64,000 bases of DNA from NCBI RefSeq assembly GCF_937952055.1, contig NZ_CALFYO010000029.1, forward strand, positions 4,586-68,585. Reading direction: 5' to 3'. The position numbers and the translations under genes were made by a program. Numbering within the stretch: the first letter of the stretch is position 1; each line of letters opens with the position of its first letter. The stretch comes from an uncultured Piscinibacter sp. (GTDB lineage Bacteria > Pseudomonadota > Gammaproteobacteria > Burkholderiales > Burkholderiaceae_C). The notes beneath the pieces are model-generated. The model saw only the letters and a list, made by a program, of their open reading frames with translations, was not told where the DNA came from and did not search any database. This document shows, one piece after another, positions 57,402 to 64,000 of the stretch.

Positions 57402-58965
57402 GCGCCGCCTGGGTGCCACTGGTCGTGCGCTGGCCTGCCTCGTGGGTCTGGGGGCGTCCGCCGCGCACGCACAGGTGCAGCCGCCGGAGTCGGCGCCGGC
57501 TCGGCGCTGGGGCATGGAACTGGGGGTGAGTTCGCAGCTGTCCTGGACGAGCAATTCGTCGTTTGGCGAAGGGGTCATCGGTGCCGGCCCTGCATCCTCC
57601 GACTCGATCATTGAGGTCCGCCCACGCATCCAGTTGCGCGGCAATGGTGCGCGTCTCCGCCTGTCCGGCTCGGCGTCGCTGGGGGGCATCGCCTATGCCA
57701 AGAATACGCAACCGGGAGCGGTCGAGCCGACCGCAGACCTGAGCGCGCGCCTGGAGGCGATCGAGAGGCTGTTCTTCATGGAGGCCGGGTACCGCGCCAG
57801 CCAGACCAGCGAGAACCCGTTCGGCGTTCGCGCCGACGCGGGCAGCACGACGAACCGACTGACGACGTCGCAGTGGCGCTTCAGTCCCGTCATCGAGGGC
57901 GTGGCTTCCGGCGACCTGCGCTACTCGCTGCGCAACGACAACACCTGGACGCGTGAGATCGGCGCCGACAACGCGGTGGCGAGTGGCGCCGGGGGCTACT
58001 TCGGGCGCGTATTCGCGTCGATCGAGCAGCCGCCGCGGCCGTTCGGCTGGCGCGTCGAGGCGGAGCGCTCGCTGACGCAGTTCGACGACCCGGCCGAGAC
58101 GGACCTGGCCATCTCGACGGCGCGGCTGCGGCTCAACTACGCCATCGGCGAAGACTGGAGCGTCGGTGTGCGCGGCGGCGCCGAGCGAAACAACGCCGAC
58201 CCGAGTTTCGACGAGTGGCGCTCGATCGCGGGCGTGGAAGCGCGCTGGCAGCCGTCACCGCGGACGAGCTTGTCGGTATTCCGCGAGAAGCGGTTCTTCG
58301 GCTCGGGATGGGATCTGGCCTTCACGCACCGGCAGCCTCGGCTGGCGTGGAACCTGGGGTTGAATCGTGGCGTCGACACGACTCCGGCGGAGTTGTTTCG
58401 GTTGCCCTCGAGCGACAACGTGGCAGGCCTGATCGATGCCATGTTCACCACGCGTTACCCGGACCCGGTCGAGCGCGGCCGCATCGTGCAGGACTACATC
58501 GCCAGACAAGGCCTGCCGAATGCCACGCAAGGGCCGATCACGCTGTTCTCGCAGCGATTCAGCATCATCACGACGCGTCGCGCCAGTGTCGCGTTCACCG
58601 GTGTGCGCAACTCGCTGACAGTCAGCGGCTACGTCACGCGCACCGAGGACGCGCTGGACAGCGGTCCGCTGGCGACCGGGCTGGCCGCCGACAACAACAC
58701 CCAGAAGGGCGCGGCAGTCGTCTTCAGCCATCGCCTGACCCCGTTGGCGAGCCTGAGCACGACGGCCGACTGGAGCCGCATCCGGGCACTCGAGGCGCTG
58801 CTGCCCGACGAAACCACGCAGCAGGGGCTTCGCGTGCAAGTGACCCTGCAGGCCGCACCGCTGACCAGCACCTTCTTCGGTGGACGCTATCGAAAGATCG
58901 AGTCGAACGTGGCGGCCGAAGGCCGGGAAGGCTCCGTCTACATGGGGCTGGATCATCGCTTCTGA
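57373..58965 (+). CDS. PEP-CTERM-system-associated outer-membrane beta-barrel (TIGR03016-like)
   Basis: 530 residues. Signal peptide ending 'GLGASAAHAQV' (cleavage near residue 33), then alternating beta-strand sequence ('WGMELGVSSQLSWTSNSSFG', 'GVRGGAERNNADPSFDEWRS'), ending in Phe ('YMGLDHRF'), the outer-membrane barrel signature. It matches in position and form the uncharacterised barrel of exosortase-A loci (TIGR03016). It may help polymer exit or surface binding. ATG 57373 is inside the kinase gene (29-base overlap) but is required, because no later ATG or GTG keeps the signal peptide. Function unknown. Confidence 0.85.
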   Translation: MATTTRSKAERRLGATGRALACLVGLGASAAHAQVQPPESAPARRWGMELGVSSQLSWTSNSSFGEGVIGAGPASSDSIIEVRPRIQLRGNGARLRLSGSASLGGIAYAKNTQPGAVEPTADLSARLEAIERLFFMEAGYRASQTSENPFGVRADAGSTTNRLTTSQWRFSPVIEGVASGDLRYSLRNDNTWTREIGADNAVASGAGGYFGRVFASIEQPPRPFGWRVEAERSLTQFDDPAETDLAISTARLRLNYAIGEDWSVGVRGGAERNNADPSFDEWRSIAGVEARWQPSPRTSLSVFREKRFFGSGWDLAFTHRQPRLAWNLGLNRGVDTTPAELFRLPSSDNVAGLIDAMFTTRYPDPVERGRIVQDYIARQGLPNATQGPITLFSQRFSIITTRRASVAFTGVRNSLTVSGYVTRTEDALDSGPLATGLAADNNTQKGAAVVFSHRLTPLASLSTTADWSRIRALEALLPDETTQQGLRVQVTLQAAPLTSTFFGGRYRKIESNVAAEGREGSVYMGLDHRF

Positions 58966-58981
58966 CCGCAACCATCCGCAG

Positions 58982-59854
58982 ATGACCACGAACATGAGCG
59001 CTGACCAACGCCACGATCAGCCACTGACCAATGCGCTGACGGTCGACGTGGAGGACTACTTCCAGGTATCCGCGCTGGCGCCGCACATCGAGCGTGCAAG
59101 CTGGGACGAGCGGCCCTGCCGCGTCGAGGCCAACGTGCAGCGTCTGCTGGCGATGTTCGAGGAGCGCGGCGTCACGGCCACCTTCTTCACGCTGGGCTGG
59201 GTGGCAGAGCGCTACCCGCAACTGGTGCGCGACATCGTGGCGGGTGGCCACGAACTGGCCAGCCACGGCTATGGCCACCAGCGCGCTACCGAACAGGGGC
59301 AGGAGGATTTCCGCCAGGACGTGCTGCGCGCCAAGGGGCTTCTCGAGGACATCGGCGGCCAGGCGGTGGTTGGCTACCGCGCCCCGAGCTTCTCCATCGG
59401 CTACAGCAATCCGTGGGCGTTCGACGTGCTGCTCGAAACCGGCCACCGCTACAGCTCGAGCGTCTACCCGGTTCAGCACGACCACTATGGCATGCCGGAC
59501 GCTCCGCGCTTTCCGTACGACGCGCGGCCCGGACTCGTGGAGATTCCCTTGACGACCACGCGACTGTTCGAGCGCAACCTGCCGGCCGGCGGCGGCGGCT
59601 ATTTCCGGCTTGCGCCCTACGCGCTCAGCCGGTGGGCGCTGCGCCGCGTCAACCGCCTCGACCGGCGCCCGGCGATCTTCTACTTCCACCCCTGGGAAAT
59701 CGACCCTGGTCAGCCGCGCGTTGCGGGCACGAGCCTGAAGACGCGCTTTCGCCACTATGTGAATCTCGGCAGGACCGAGGCCCGCCTGGGCCGACTGTTG
59801 CGCGACTTCCACTGGGGCCGCGTTGACCAGGTCTTCGGGTTGCGCGCCGCGTGA
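58982..59854 (+). CDS. XrtA-system polysaccharide deacetylase
   Basis: 290 residues, NodB/CE4 family, with no signal peptide. Motif 1 is 'LTVDVEDYF' (about 19-27, with the metal/catalytic Asp), motif 2 'ASHGYGH' (93-99, two metal His), and 'RAPSFSIGYSN' is motif 3; 'FYFHPWEIDPGQP' is the C-terminal motif. It probably removes acetyl groups from the repeat unit or lipid-linked sugars in the cytoplasm. ATG 58982 is chosen; ATG 58994 is an alternative. It ends with a GTGA overlap with the FemAB-like gene. Confidence 0.92.
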   Translation: MTTNMSADQRHDQPLTNALTVDVEDYFQVSALAPHIERASWDERPCRVEANVQRLLAMFEERGVTATFFTLGWVAERYPQLVRDIVAGGHELASHGYGHQRATEQGQEDFRQDVLRAKGLLEDIGGQAVVGYRAPSFSIGYSNPWAFDVLLETGHRYSSSVYPVQHDHYGMPDAPRFPYDARPGLVEIPLTTTRLFERNLPAGGGGYFRLAPYALSRWALRRVNRLDRRPAIFYFHPWEIDPGQPRVAGTSLKTRFRHYVNLGRTEARLGRLLRDFHWGRVDQVFGLRAA

Positions 59855-60915
59855 ACCGCGTGGACGACGCAGTGCTGGCAGCGGCGACGCTGACCGTTCG
59901 CACCTTCGCCGAAGGTGATGCCGAGCGCTGGGAGTGCTTCGTCTTCGCTTGCCCGGAGGCGACCTTCTTCCATCGCATCGGCTGGCGCGAAATCTTCCAG
60001 TCGGTGTTCCGGCATCGCACGCATTACCTGCTCGCCGAGCGTGGCGACCAGATCGTCGGGGTGCTCCCGCTGGTGGAACTGCGCAGCCGGCTGTTCGGCC
60101 ATTCGCTGCAGTCGCTGCCGTTCGCCGTGTACGGCGGCGTGGCTGCGAGCGACCCCGAGGCCCTGCCGGCGCTGCACCGTGCTGCCACGGAACTGGGGAT
60201 GCGTCTGGGAGTTTCCCATCTCGAGCTGCGCAACCGCGTGGCCACCGAGCCCGACTGGCCGCGCAGCGATCTGCACGTCACGTTCCGCAAGGCCATCCTG
60301 CCCGAGGTCGAGGCCAACATGCTCGCCATTCCCCGCAAGCAGCGGGCCGTGGTGCGAAAGGGCATTCAGCGTGGCCTCGTCAGCGAGATTGATTCTGGCA
60401 CCGCGGTCTTCTTCGACCTGTATGCCGACAACCTGCACCGCCACGGCACGCCGCCGCAGCCGCGCCGCTACTTCGAGGCGCTGCGCCGCGTCTTCGGCGA
60501 CGACTGCGAGGTTCTGCTCGTGCGATCTGCGCAAGGCGTGGCGGTGGCTGGCGTGATGTCGTTCTACTTCCGCGACGAGGTTCTTCCGTACTATGCAGGC
60601 GACCTGAGCGAAGCGCGCGATCTGGGCGCGAACGACTTCAAGTACTGGGAGCTGATGCGGCGGGCCTGCGAGCGCGGCTTGAAGGTGTTCGACTACGGAC
60701 GCTCCAAGCGCGACACTGGCTCGTTCGATTTCAAGAAGAACTGGGGCTTCGAGCCGACGCCGTTGCACTACGAGTACAAGCTGTTCACCCGCGACAGCGT
60801 GCCGCAGAACAATCCGGCCAACCCGAAGTACCAGAAGGCGATCGAGATCTGGCGGCGGCTGCCGCGTGGCGTGGTCAACGCGATCGGGCCGGCGCTGGCG
60901 CGGCATCTTGGCTGA
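59851..60915 (+). CDS. FemAB-related XrtA/PEP-CTERM-system protein
   Basis: 354 residues, a double-GNAT-like fold of the FemAB type: 'WECFVFACPEATFFHRIGWR' near the start, 'HYLLAERGDQIVGVLPLVEL', and 'VAGVMSFYFRDEVLPYYAGD' (about 230-250) with 'FDYGRSKRDTGSFDFKKNWG' in the C-terminal half, the conserved FemAB-like active region. It may transfer an aminoacyl or acyl group to a sugar during polymer decoration; the donor is unknown. GTG 59851 overlaps the deacetylase stop by 4 bases, so the two are coupled. Confidence 0.88.
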   Translation: MNRVDDAVLAAATLTVRTFAEGDAERWECFVFACPEATFFHRIGWREIFQSVFRHRTHYLLAERGDQIVGVLPLVELRSRLFGHSLQSLPFAVYGGVAASDPEALPALHRAATELGMRLGVSHLELRNRVATEPDWPRSDLHVTFRKAILPEVEANMLAIPRKQRAVVRKGIQRGLVSEIDSGTAVFFDLYADNLHRHGTPPQPRRYFEALRRVFGDDCEVLLVRSAQGVAVAGVMSFYFRDEVLPYYAGDLSEARDLGANDFKYWELMRRACERGLKVFDYGRSKRDTGSFDFKKNWGFEPTPLHYEYKLFTRDSVPQNNPANPKYQKAIEIWRRLPRGVVNAIGPALARHLG

Positions 60916-60927
60916 GACGGTGTGTCC

Positions 60928-62106
60928 ATGACCCCCGCAGACAACCGTCCGCTGATCGCCCACGTCGTGTTCCGCTTCGACGTCGGCGGGCTGGAGAACG
61001 GCGTGGTCAACCTGCTCAATCGACTGCCGGCGGGCAGGTACCGCCATGCGGTGATCGCGATGACCGAGGTGAGCGGATTCCGCGACCGCGTGAAGCGCGA
61101 AGATGTCAGCTTCCACGCGCTGCAGAAGCCGCCGGGCCAGGGCCTGCGCATTGCGCCGCGCATGGTGCGGCTGCTCAGGGAACTGCGCCCCGATGTCGTG
61201 CACACACGCAACCTCGGCGCCCTGGAGATGATGCTGCCGGCCGCATGGGCCGGCGTGCCGGTGCGCATCCACGGCGAGCACGGCTGGGACAGCAACGACC
61301 CCGATGGCCGCAGGCTCGCGTGCCAGTGGACCAGGCGTGCCTACAGGCCTTTCGTGCACCGCTACGTGGCCCTCTCGCGACATCTCCAGACCTATCTCGT
61401 CGATCGAGTCGGCGTCGCCCCGACGCGCATCGCGCAGATCTACAACGGTGTGGACACGCAGCGCTTCCGCCCTGCCGGCGAATCGCGCGAAGGTCTCGCG
61501 GGTTCGCCGTTCGCTGCCGCCGACCAGTGGGTCGTCGGCACCGTGGGCCGTCTCCAGCCGATCAAGAACCAGGTGCTGCTGGCGCGGGCGTTCGTCCGCG
61601 CGCTGGTGCTCGCGCCGTCGGCCCGCGATCGGCTGCGGCTTGTCGTTGCCGGGGATGGGCCGCAACGCGAGGCGGTGCAGGAGGTGCTGCGCCAGGCCGA
61701 CGCCGACTCGCTCGCCTGGCTCGCCGGCCGACGCGAGGACGTGCCCGAGGTGCTGCGTGCGCTGGACGCCTTCGTGCTGCCCTCGCGCGCCGAGGGCGTG
61801 TCCAACACCATTCTCGAAGCCATGGCCAGCGGTTTGCCGATCGCGGCGACGGCTGTCGGCGGCAACGCGGAACTGCTGCAGGAGGGCGTGACCGGACGGC
61901 TGGTGCCGTCCGACGACGTCGAGGCGATGGCCGAGGCCATCCTGCACGACTTCTCGGACCGAGATGGCGCCCGAGCACGGGGCCGCAGAGCCCGGGAGGC
62001 AGCGGAGCGGCGCTTCAGCCTCGACGCCATGGTCTCGGCCTACGACGAACTTTACGAGCAGCAGCTCGGCCGACTGGCGGCGCGGCGCGCGCTGCAGCGG
62101 GCCTGA
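60928..62106 (+). CDS. XrtA-system glycosyltransferase, GT4 family (TIGR03088-like)
   Basis: 392 residues. GT-B fold: N-terminal 'IAHVVFRFDVGGLENGVVNL' acceptor domain, then 'VVGTVGRLQPIKNQVLLARA' (about 197-216) and 'LPSRAEGVSNTILEAMASGL' (about 288-307), the EX7E nucleotide-sugar site of GT4. It adds a sugar to the repeat unit. ATG 60928 is chosen, with an in-frame GTG at 60922. The position after FemAB and before the amidotransferase is that of the stp2-type transferase in exosortase loci. Sugar specificity unknown. Confidence 0.9.
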   Translation: MTPADNRPLIAHVVFRFDVGGLENGVVNLLNRLPAGRYRHAVIAMTEVSGFRDRVKREDVSFHALQKPPGQGLRIAPRMVRLLRELRPDVVHTRNLGALEMMLPAAWAGVPVRIHGEHGWDSNDPDGRRLACQWTRRAYRPFVHRYVALSRHLQTYLVDRVGVAPTRIAQIYNGVDTQRFRPAGESREGLAGSPFAAADQWVVGTVGRLQPIKNQVLLARAFVRALVLAPSARDRLRLVVAGDGPQREAVQEVLRQADADSLAWLAGRREDVPEVLRALDAFVLPSRAEGVSNTILEAMASGLPIAATAVGGNAELLQEGVTGRLVPSDDVEAMAEAILHDFSDRDGARARGRRAREAAERRFSLDAMVSAYDELYEQQLGRLAARRALQRA

Positions 62107-62120
62107 CAAGGAACGGACAC

Positions 62121-64000
62121 ATGTGCGGAATCGTCGGCATCTGGGACTCTCGCGGGCAGCGTGCCATGGCGCGCGAGACGCTCGTGCGAATGAACGAGTC
62201 GCAGCACCATCGTGGCCCCGACGAGACGGGCGTGCATCTCGCACCTGGCCTCGCGCTGGGCCACAAGAGGCTGTCCATCATCGACCTGGCCACCGGTCAG
62301 CAACCCCTGTTCAACGAAGACCACTCGGTGGTCGTCGTCTTCAACGGCGAGATCTACAACTACGCCGAGTTGATTCCCGAGCTCACCGCCCTGGGTCACG
62401 TGTTCCGCACGCGCAGCGACACCGAGGTGATCGTGCATGCCTGGGAGGCCTGGGGCGAGGAGTGCGTGCAACGCTTCCGCGGCATGTTCGCCTTCGCGCT
62501 GTGGGACGAGAACCGCCAGACGCTGTTCCTGGCCCGCGACCGGCTCGGTGTCAAACCGCTCTTCTACGCGCAGTTGCCGGACGGCCAGTGGCTGTTCGGC
62601 TCCGAACTGAAGGCGCTGCTGGCGCACGGCGGGCTGTCCCGCGAGATCGACCCGCGGTCGGTCGACGACTACTTCACCCTCGGCTACGTACCGGAGCCGC
62701 GCACGATCTACTCCTCTGCGTTGAAGCTGCCGCCCGCGCACACGCTGACGCTGCGTCGCGGGCAGAGCGCGCCGCCGCCACGACGCTACTGGGACGTGAG
62801 CTTCAGCGGTGACAACGGTATTTCCGCCGAGGAGGCGCAGGGCGAATTGATCCGCCGGCTGCAGGAGAGCGTGCGCCTGCGCATGATCTCCGAGGTGCCG
62901 TTGGGCGCGTTCCTTTCCGGCGGCGTCGATTCGAGCGCCGTGGTGGCCATGATGGCGGGACAGTCGGAAGGCCCCGTCAATACCTGCTCGATCTCCTTCG
63001 ACGACCCGAAGTTCGACGAGACGCGCTTCGCCCAGCAGGTGGCCGAGCGATACCACACGCGCCACTTCGTCGACCAGGTGGCGACAGACGACTTCGATCT
63101 CATCGACACGCTGGCGGCGCTCTACGACGAGCCCTATGCAGACAGCTCCGCGATCCCGACCTACCGCGTCTGCCAACTCGCCCGGCGCCACGTGACGGTG
63201 GCGCTGTCGGGCGACGGGGGCGACGAGAGCTTCGGCGGCTACCGCCGCTACCTGCTGCACCTCAACGAGGAACGCTTCCGCTCGGCGCTGCCGCTGGGCC
63301 TGCGCCAGCCGCTGTTCGGCATGCTCGGCCGCGTCTACCCGAAGGCCGACTGGGCGCCGCGCTTCGTGCGCGCCAAGTCCACCTTTCAGTCGCTGGCGCG
63401 CGACTCGGTGGAGGCCTACCTGCACAGCGTCTCGATCTTCCGCGACGACATGCGCCCGCAGCTGTACTCGGATGCCTTCCGCCAGCGCCTTGCCGGCTAC
63501 CGCACGGCCGAACTGTTCCACGAGCACGCCCAGCGCGCCCAGACCGATGATCCGCTGTCGATCATCCAGTACCTCGATCTGCAGACCTATCTGGTCGGCG
63601 ACATCAACACCAAGGTCGATCGTGCCAGCATGGCTCACGCCCTCGAGGTGCGCGAGCCGCTGATGGACCACCCGCTGGTGGAGTGGGTGGCCGGGCTGCC
63701 GTCTTCGCTGAAGGTGCGCGGGGGGGAGGGCAAGTGGCTGCTGAAGAAGTCGCTCGAGCCGCACCTGCCTCACGACATCATGTACCGTCCGAAGATGGGC
63801 TTCGCCGTGCCGCTGGTGCGCTGGTTCCGCGGGCCGTTGCGCGAGCGGGTGCGCAGCGCTCTGCTCGAAGGCGAACTGCAATCCACCGGCATCTTCGAGG
63901 ACCGCTATCTCGAGCACCTCGTCGATGCGCACGTTTCCGGCCGGCGCGACTACAGCAGCCCGCTGTGGGCGCTGATGATGTTCGAGGCCTTCCTGCGCCA
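62121..64000 (+). CDS. XrtA/PEP-CTERM-system amidotransferase (asparagine-synthase-like), 3' end outside window
   Basis: 626 codons are visible and the frame is still open at the right edge. Cys2 ('MCGIVGIWD') is the class II glutaminase nucleophile, 'RGPDETGVH' and 'FNGEIYNYAEL' are glutaminase blocks, and 'PLGAFLSGGVDSSAVVAMM' (about 260-278) is the synthetase PP-loop. It probably amidates a sugar carboxylate (uronamide) in the polymer rather than making free asparagine, as assigned to the exosortase-A amidotransferase 1 (TIGR03108) type. ATG 62121 follows AAGGAACG. Near complete: full-length relatives are about 630-650 residues. Confidence 0.9.
   Translation, partial: MCGIVGIWDSRGQRAMARETLVRMNESQHHRGPDETGVHLAPGLALGHKRLSIIDLATGQQPLFNEDHSVVVVFNGEIYNYAELIPELTALGHVFRTRSDTEVIVHAWEAWGEECVQRFRGMFAFALWDENRQTLFLARDRLGVKPLFYAQLPDGQWLFGSELKALLAHGGLSREIDPRSVDDYFTLGYVPEPRTIYSSALKLPPAHTLTLRRGQSAPPPRRYWDVSFSGDNGISAEEAQGELIRRLQESVRLRMISEVPLGAFLSGGVDSSAVVAMMAGQSEGPVNTCSISFDDPKFDETRFAQQVAERYHTRHFVDQVATDDFDLIDTLAALYDEPYADSSAIPTYRVCQLARRHVTVALSGDGGDESFGGYRRYLLHLNEERFRSALPLGLRQPLFGMLGRVYPKADWAPRFVRAKSTFQSLARDSVEAYLHSVSIFRDDMRPQLYSDAFRQRLAGYRTAELFHEHAQRAQTDDPLSIIQYLDLQTYLVGDINTKVDRASMAHALEVREPLMDHPLVEWVAGLPSSLKVRGGEGKWLLKKSLEPHLPHDIMYRPKMGFAVPLVRWFRGPLRERVRSALLEGELQSTGIFEDRYLEHLVDAHVSGRRDYSSPLWALMMFEAFLR

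Noticed and set aside
62052..63932. Minus-strand open frame of 626 codons opposite the amidotransferase
   Set aside because: The plus strand encodes an intact glutaminase and asparagine-synthase protein; the antisense frame has no recognisable domain.

Overview
This is a GC-rich (by eye about 68-70%) chromosomal segment of a Burkholderiales-type betaproteobacterium. Family-level features and gene order fit the Rubrivivax/Leptothrix/Methylibium/Ideonella neighbourhood; the genus is an inference, not something read directly. It holds about 59 protein genes, three tRNAs and no rRNA, insertion sequence, prophage or CRISPR array. Coding density is very high; only one spacer exceeds 300 bases (53848-54223).

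Region 1 (1-10428) is mixed accessory and housekeeping content: the 3' end of an error-prone polymerase (dnaE2/imuC), yaaA, two MFS exporters, one of them in an operon with a MarR regulator that shares an operator with a divergent thioesterase, a minus-strand operon of metallo-beta-lactamase/SDR/GFA-type proteins, a BamE-like lipoprotein with an ArsC/Spx-like protein, an AlkC/AlkD-like alkylation repair protein, and an ammonium transporter behind a good sigma-54 promoter match.

Region 2 (10430-30740) is mainly central carbon metabolism. On the minus strand serC-serA-acnA form a tight unit. Further on come acnB, an orphan CitE-like lyase and mdh, all minus strand, then a divergent GntR regulator followed by sdhCDAB-sdhE-gltA. 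Closely related palindromes (core GTCTTNTATAAGA) lie in front of acnB and in the mdh/gntR divergent region and suggest a local TCA-cycle regulon. Between these blocks lie a helical protein of unknown function, exonuclease I (sbcB) and a lipoprotein with a hexamer-repeat Ala-Pro linker and a parallel beta-helix domain.

Region 3 (30839-50014) is a long plus-strand biosynthetic block: leuC-entericidin-leuD-leuB, asd, fimV, truA, trpF-trpB-trpA, accD, folC, a SPOR protein, cvpA, purF, metZ, gltX and then tRNA-Ala(GGC), tRNA-Glu(TTC) and tRNA-Asp(GTC) with a clear terminator. Genes overlap or abut at many junctions, which implies translational coupling.

Region 4 (50227 to the right edge) is an exopolysaccharide locus of the exosortase-A (XrtA/EpsH)/PEP-CTERM type: phosphoglycosyl transferase, an ATPase fused to a degenerate UDP-GlcNAc 2-epimerase-like domain, Wza-like export lipoprotein, chain-length determinant, tyrosine autokinase, outer-membrane beta-barrel, polysaccharide deacetylase, FemAB-like protein, glycosyltransferase, and an asparagine-synthase-like amidotransferase cut by the window end. 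The exosortase itself is not in the window and is expected further right. The most unusual single item is the ATPase/pseudo-epimerase fusion; the most useful regulatory signals are the GntR palindromes and the two sigma-54-type promoters (amt and the export operon).
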